Assembly: GCF_013204845.1 (NCBI RefSeq)
Contig: NZ_JABMKY010000023.1
Span: forward strand, 1 to 64,000
Length of the DNA stretch: 64,000 nt
DNA from: Paenibacillus qinlingensis
Lineage (GTDB): Bacteria; Bacillota; Bacilli; Paenibacillales; NBRC-103111
Direction: 5' to 3'
The position numbers and the translations under genes are program-made. Below the pieces are notes generated by a model, which was not told where the DNA came from, searched no databases, and was given only the letters and a program-made list of their open reading frames with translations. Within the stretch, counting starts at the first letter, position 1; the number at the start of each line of letters is the position of its first letter. Shown piece by piece: positions 60,207 through 64,000 of this stretch.

Positions 60207-61649
60207 CTAATGCAGTACGGCTGTTGCCAAGTACGTGCGCAGCGAGAGAAGGATCGCCTGCTCACGAGTGGTATTCCCATGCGGATCGAGCTTGTTGCCA
60301 GCAACGCCGTTCATGATGCCGTAGTTCACAACAAAGTTCATCGCATCCTGCGCCCAGCTGGAGATGGAGCTGGAATCACTGAAAGTCATCTTCGTCGTTG
60401 TATCCAGTGCTACACCTGACTTGGCCAGTCTTACCGTTCGCAGCAGCATAACGCTCATCTCCTGGCGGGTGATGGGGTTTTTAGGACCAAACGTATCATT
60501 CGTCAAGCCGTTCACGATCCCCAGCCGATACGCCTGGTTCACTTGCACATTATTCGTATCTTTGAACACGGGATTGTAGTCAGGTGCTACCGTTTTCCCC
60601 GTCAGCTTCTCATAGAGCCGAATGGCAAGCCCAGCAAAATCTTCTCTCGTAATCGCCTCTGTATACTTGCTCATGGTTTCACTGGTCGTCAATCCGAGAC
60701 CAAACGCTTGCTTTAACTCTGGCAGTGCCCATGAACTGGCACCAGCAAAGATGTCGGGTACGTTCGTTATAACACCGTCTACTTTCGATATGAGATCAGA
60801 TGAAACCGTGATTCGAGCAATATCATCGAGAATGTTTAATGTAGTTTTACCTGGCTTCAGAATCGGTTGTATGCCTGATCCCTTCAAGAGAGGCGCATCG
60901 ATTTGAATATCTTTAATTTGTCCGAGTGGAGGTGTAGACTCCACAATCGTGACGGCCTCTCCGGGGACCAAATACTCGGGAATGGCATATTGGTCAATGA
61001 TGGGCTTAATTTGGTACACGTACCATGTATTATTGGTTTTACTTGTTTGCGTATCTACATAGGAGACTTGGCCAATCGAATCGGTTTTACCTGAAAAGGT
61101 GAATGTCTTCTTGCCATCAGGTCCTGATCGCGTAATGTCGTAACGGGATTCCATATTCGAATTGTCCAGCCAAGTTAGTGTCACGGATCCGTTGGAATTG
61201 GCTGTGGCTTTCACATCGGTCGGAGCGCCAGGCTGCTTCACGGAGTATGGTGCAGACACATAATCGTCCTCACTATTGCTGCCCACGAGGGGATCGAACC
61301 AAGCGTGTATGCGAAACCGAACAGAGGTGAGGCTGGCATCGATCGGGAGTGTTAGTGCGCCGCCTTGCCCGCGCGTGAGTGGAATCCAGCTTACCCCATT
61401 ATCTCGCGAATAGAACAAGGTATCGGTTGAAGTTGTAGACACAACCTTGGTTGTATCGTACATAATGACGAAGGGAACTTCTGCGGTTACGTATTGAAGC
61501 CTATGTTCATAGTCTCCCCCTATTGGACGCAGGCTCATGCTTCTAATATCTGCCTCTGCGTCAGCCCTAGATCCCCCAACGGCTACACCAGTCAATAACA
61601 GTGCACTAGCCGTCAAGAGCAGATAAGTTTTTTTCCACAATGGATACAT
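60207..61649 (-). CDS. Exported FN3/SLH surface protein
   Basis: A 480-aa secreted protein. The signal peptide is at about 1-30 (WKKTYLLLTASALLLTGVAVGGSRADA). A beta-rich region spans about 35-135, then a fibronectin-type III domain (about 142-240; PTDVKATANSNGSVTLTWLDNSNMESRYDI) follows. The C-terminal 200 residues hold three SLH repeats (YTEAITREDFAGLAIRLYEKL, NDTFGPKNPITRQEMSVMLLR, GNKLDPHGNTTREQAILLSL) that bind the wall. No enzyme motif is seen. It is probably a structural or ligand-binding surface protein. Minus-strand gene, convergent with the DUF5054 gene. Confidence 0.88.
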   Translation of the reverse strand: MYPLWKKTYLLLTASALLLTGVAVGGSRADAEADIRSMSLRPIGGDYEHRLQYVTAEVPFVIMYDTTKVVSTTSTDTLFYSRDNGVSWIPLTRGQGGALTLPIDASLTSVRFRIHAWFDPLVGSNSEDDYVSAPYSVKQPGAPTDVKATANSNGSVTLTWLDNSNMESRYDITRSGPDGKKTFTFSGKTDSIGQVSYVDTQTSKTNNTWYVYQIKPIIDQYAIPEYLVPGEAVTIVESTPPLGQIKDIQIDAPLLKGSGIQPILKPGKTTLNILDDIARITVSSDLISKVDGVITNVPDIFAGASSWALPELKQAFGLGLTTSETMSKYTEAITREDFAGLAIRLYEKLTGKTVAPDYNPVFKDTNNVQVNQAYRLGIVNGLTNDTFGPKNPITRQEMSVMLLRTVRLAKSGVALDTTTKMTFSDSSSISSWAQDAMNFVVNYGIMNGVAGNKLDPHGNTTREQAILLSLRTYLATAVLH

Positions 61650-61976
61650 GCCTAGCCTCCCTTATACCGTGAATCTGTATTTTGAGGCTAGCATAACAGT
61701 CAACTTGTTCGTTGTCATGAGTGAAATGGGCTAATTTTCTATTCAATTGCATGCGGAAAACCACTATTTATAGCGAATTTTAACGTGGCTTACCTGTTCA
61801 CGGCCCAAGCAGTGCTGCCTTCACAATGAAGAAGGGATAATTGGATGCTCAAATGTGAGATGTACCCTGGCTATTGAGGCAATTGTACGTGGGATACCGC
61901 AATTGTACCTAGCTATAGCGGGGAAATATCCCCTACAATAGCATAAAGAAAGCGTAATCATTATGGGGGAATTGCA
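61650..61976 (+). promoter_or_regulatory. Intergenic region with two GCAATTGTAC direct repeats before the fucosidase
   Basis: GCAATTGTAC occurs at 61879-61888 and 61899-61908, exactly 20 bases apart, two helical turns. A small hairpin GGGGAAATATCCCC follows, and a -10-like TACAAT is at 61934-61939. This looks like an operator/promoter region for the GH95 gene. No other gene is seen. Confidence 0.5.
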
Positions 61977-64000
61977 ATGATGAATGAAATGAAGCTATGG
62001 TATACGCGTCCTGCATCGAATTGGTCACAGGGACTGCCTATCGGAAATGGACGATTGGGGGCTATGATCTGTGGCGGCGTGAAGCATGAAACATGGAGCC
62101 TTACAGAAGTGACGTATTGGTCAGGGAAAGCAGAACCGATTCTTGGTCACTCCAACCGTAGAGCAGATTTGGATCAAATGAGAGAGCATTTTTTTGGAGG
62201 CGATTATAGACGGGGTGATGAGCTGGCGAAGCAGTCGCTGCAACCCGAAAAAGGGAACTTCGGTACGAACTTATCGATGTGTGATGTTCAACTAACGTTT
62301 GACGATCATGGTGATCAGTTGGTTCGAGAGCTGGATCTTCAGAGTGCTTGCACGCGGACAGCGTACATCTCCGAAGGGCATAGACGAACAAGAGAGGTTT
62401 ATGCGTCGCATCCGGATGGCGTCGTCGCCTCACGATTAACTAGCGATCAGTCTGGCAGTATTTCACTTACGCTGCGTATTCTCGGAAGAACAGATAGGTT
62501 CGCTGCAACTTTAAGCGGTAACGATACGTTAGTTTTTGAAGGGCAAGCGGTAGAAAGCATGCATAGCAATGGAGAGTGCGGTGTACGCTGCCAAGGTGTA
62601 CTGAAAGTTATTGCCAACGGCGGTAGTGTGTCCGCAGTCGGTGATCAAATTCGGATCAATAACGCAGACGACGTGGTGATCTATTTGGCAGCAAACACCG
62701 ATTACGGTAGTAGCGATGACGAGTGGATCTCTAAGTCAGCACGTCAAGTTGAAGATGCAATAGCCAAAGGCTATGAGCGACTGAGAGAAGACCACGTGGC
62801 GGATTATCAGAGTTTGTATGACAGAGTACACCTAGATCTAGGTGTAACGGATCACTCGCATCTACCCACAGACGAAAGAATACAGCTCTTTCTGAAGGGG
62901 CAGGATGATGATCCGCACTTATTTGCCTTATTTTATCAATATGGTCGCTATCTGACGATTGCCGGAGCAAGGGCGGATTCTCCGCTGCCACTCAATTTGC
63001 AAGGAATTTGGAATGACGGCGAAGCCAATCGGATGCAATGGAGCTGCGACTATCATCTGGATATCAACACCCAAATGAATTATTTCCCGACGGAAGTGAG
63101 CAATTTGGCGGAATGTCATCTACCCTTAATGCGATTCATTGAGCAGTTAGCGGGGAGTGGAAGAGCGGCAGCGCAGCATTTCTATGGCTGTGAGGGATGG
63201 GTTGCCCACGTATTTACCAACGCTTGGGGATTCGCGTCACCGGGGTGGGAAACGTCATGGGGGCTGAACGTAACGGGTGGCTTGTGGATTGCCACGCATC
63301 TTCGTGAGCACTATGAATTCGGGCTCGATCAGGCGTTTCTGGCAGAGACGGCGTATCCTGTACTGAAAGAAGCTGCTGCCTTTTTCCTCGACTATATGAC
63401 GGTTCATCCGAAGTATGGCTGGTTGGTGACTGGCCCGTCGAATTCACCGGAGAACAGTTTCTATGTAAATGATCCGCAGCGAAGCGAATATCAGTTGTCC
63501 ATGGGATCTACGCTGGACCAGGTGCTGGTACGCGATTTGTTCGTATTTTGCCTAGAAGCGTCAGAGCATTTGCAAGTGGATGTAGAGCTGCAACGGAAGC
63601 TGAAACAAGCCATCGGTATGTTGCCGCCATTGATGATTGGACGAAGAGGACAATTGCAGGAGTGGCTGGAGGATTATGAAGAGGCGCAGCCAGACCATCG
63701 CCATTTTGCTCATCTATTCAGCTTATACCCCGGTAATCAGGTGACACCTGAAGGGACGCCAGAACTCAGCGCTGCGGCAAGGGTAACTTTGGTGAATCGC
63801 ATGGAACGTGAAGCGTTAGAGGACGTTGAGTTTACGTTAGCCGCGTTTGCGGCGAATTTTGCCAGATTGCAAGATGGCGAGAATGCCTATAAGCATCTCA
63901 CGCATTTAATCGGTAAATTGTGTTTTGACAATTTATTGACCTTCTCGAAGGCAGGGATCGCCGGGGCTGAAACGAATATATGTGTGATCGACGGCAATTA
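61977..64000 (+). CDS. GH95 alpha-L-fucosidase (N-terminal part)
   Basis: An open frame of 674 codons that runs off the right end of the window, so the protein is partial. It has no signal peptide and is probably cytosolic. The N-terminal domain carries LPIGNGRLGAMICGGV, the GH95 hallmark. The (alpha/alpha)6 barrel has PLNLQGIWND (Asn residues of the catalytic site), TGPSNSPENSF (general acid Glu) and, at the edge, CVIDGN, where the catalytic Asp lies. It hydrolyses alpha-1,2-linked fucose in its best-known members; some related enzymes are galactosidases. GGGGGA precedes the ATG. It is on the opposite strand from the SLH gene. Confidence 0.92.
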   Translation, partial: MMNEMKLWYTRPASNWSQGLPIGNGRLGAMICGGVKHETWSLTEVTYWSGKAEPILGHSNRRADLDQMREHFFGGDYRRGDELAKQSLQPEKGNFGTNLSMCDVQLTFDDHGDQLVRELDLQSACTRTAYISEGHRRTREVYASHPDGVVASRLTSDQSGSISLTLRILGRTDRFAATLSGNDTLVFEGQAVESMHSNGECGVRCQGVLKVIANGGSVSAVGDQIRINNADDVVIYLAANTDYGSSDDEWISKSARQVEDAIAKGYERLREDHVADYQSLYDRVHLDLGVTDHSHLPTDERIQLFLKGQDDDPHLFALFYQYGRYLTIAGARADSPLPLNLQGIWNDGEANRMQWSCDYHLDINTQMNYFPTEVSNLAECHLPLMRFIEQLAGSGRAAAQHFYGCEGWVAHVFTNAWGFASPGWETSWGLNVTGGLWIATHLREHYEFGLDQAFLAETAYPVLKEAAAFFLDYMTVHPKYGWLVTGPSNSPENSFYVNDPQRSEYQLSMGSTLDQVLVRDLFVFCLEASEHLQVDVELQRKLKQAIGMLPPLMIGRRGQLQEWLEDYEEAQPDHRHFAHLFSLYPGNQVTPEGTPELSAAARVTLVNRMEREALEDVEFTLAAFAANFARLQDGENAYKHLTHLIGKLCFDNLLTFSKAGIAGAETNICVIDGN

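Overview
The window looks like chromosomal DNA of a spore-forming member of the Bacillota, most likely Paenibacillus or a close relative. The evidence is an rRNA/tRNA cluster of Bacillus type, strong GGAGG ribosome binding sites, a Spo0E-family phosphatase, S-layer-homology (SLH) proteins, YesM/YesN-type two-component regulation beside LplA/B/C-type sugar transporters, many AraC regulators, and several families of intergenic repeats. No insertion sequence, prophage or CRISPR array was seen.

Layout. 1-810: 5S rRNA and six tRNA genes (Ile, Met, Ser, Thr, Tyr, Gln). 1.2-5.7 kb: a cation diffusion facilitator, two aldo/keto reductases, an AraC regulator and a carboxymuconolactone decarboxylase-like protein. 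5.7-13.4 kb: an oxygen/nitrate-response block with a DoxX protein, MobA, a three-subunit ba3-type cytochrome oxidase, a hemerythrin, an Fe-S FNR regulator and an NreA-NreC-NreB-like sensory system. 13.7-20.1 kb: an LplABC-like sugar importer with its own YesM/YesN pair. 20.2-21.7 kb: a zinc-ribbon micro-protein plus chemoreceptor. 22-26.4 kb: a stalk-domain secreted protein, a divergent AraC/GH88-105 pair and a ROK fructokinase. 26.8-29.6 kb: a c-di-AMP (ydaO-type) riboswitch with terminator in front of an ABC-2 exporter. 29.7-31.8 kb: an SLH-anchored 5'-nucleotidase. 32.2-39.9 kb: a second GH88-105/AraC pair, a sugar ABC importer, a GH99-like enzyme and another AraC regulator. 40.4-43.5 kb: Spo0E-like, DUF2306, DJ-1/PfpI and TetR genes. 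43.6-59.9 kb: a long operon-like block with a Dpp/Opp-type importer, HAD, LacI, Gfo/Idh, ThuA, GDPD-like, GH38 and DUF5054 proteins behind a dense array of LacI-type and cre-like operators. 60.2-61.6 kb: an SLH/FN3 protein. 62 kb to the end: a GH95 alpha-L-fucosidase cut by the window edge.

How it works together. Five FNR boxes were found by eye, and four of them lie exactly 37 bases upstream of a -10 hexamer, which is the class II activator geometry. They connect DoxX, mobA, the ba3 oxidase and the zinc-ribbon/chemoreceptor pair to the FNR protein encoded here. This is a compact predicted low-oxygen regulon that also contains a nitrate-sensing module, but no nitrate reductase lies in the window. 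The rest of the window is mainly glycan acquisition: three importers and at least six glycoside-hydrolase-like enzymes, each set with a local regulator.

Three genes (the nreC-like gene and both LplB/LplC-like permease genes) appear to start at CTG codons with strong Shine-Dalgarno sequences. All functions are read from sequence motifs; no searches were run.
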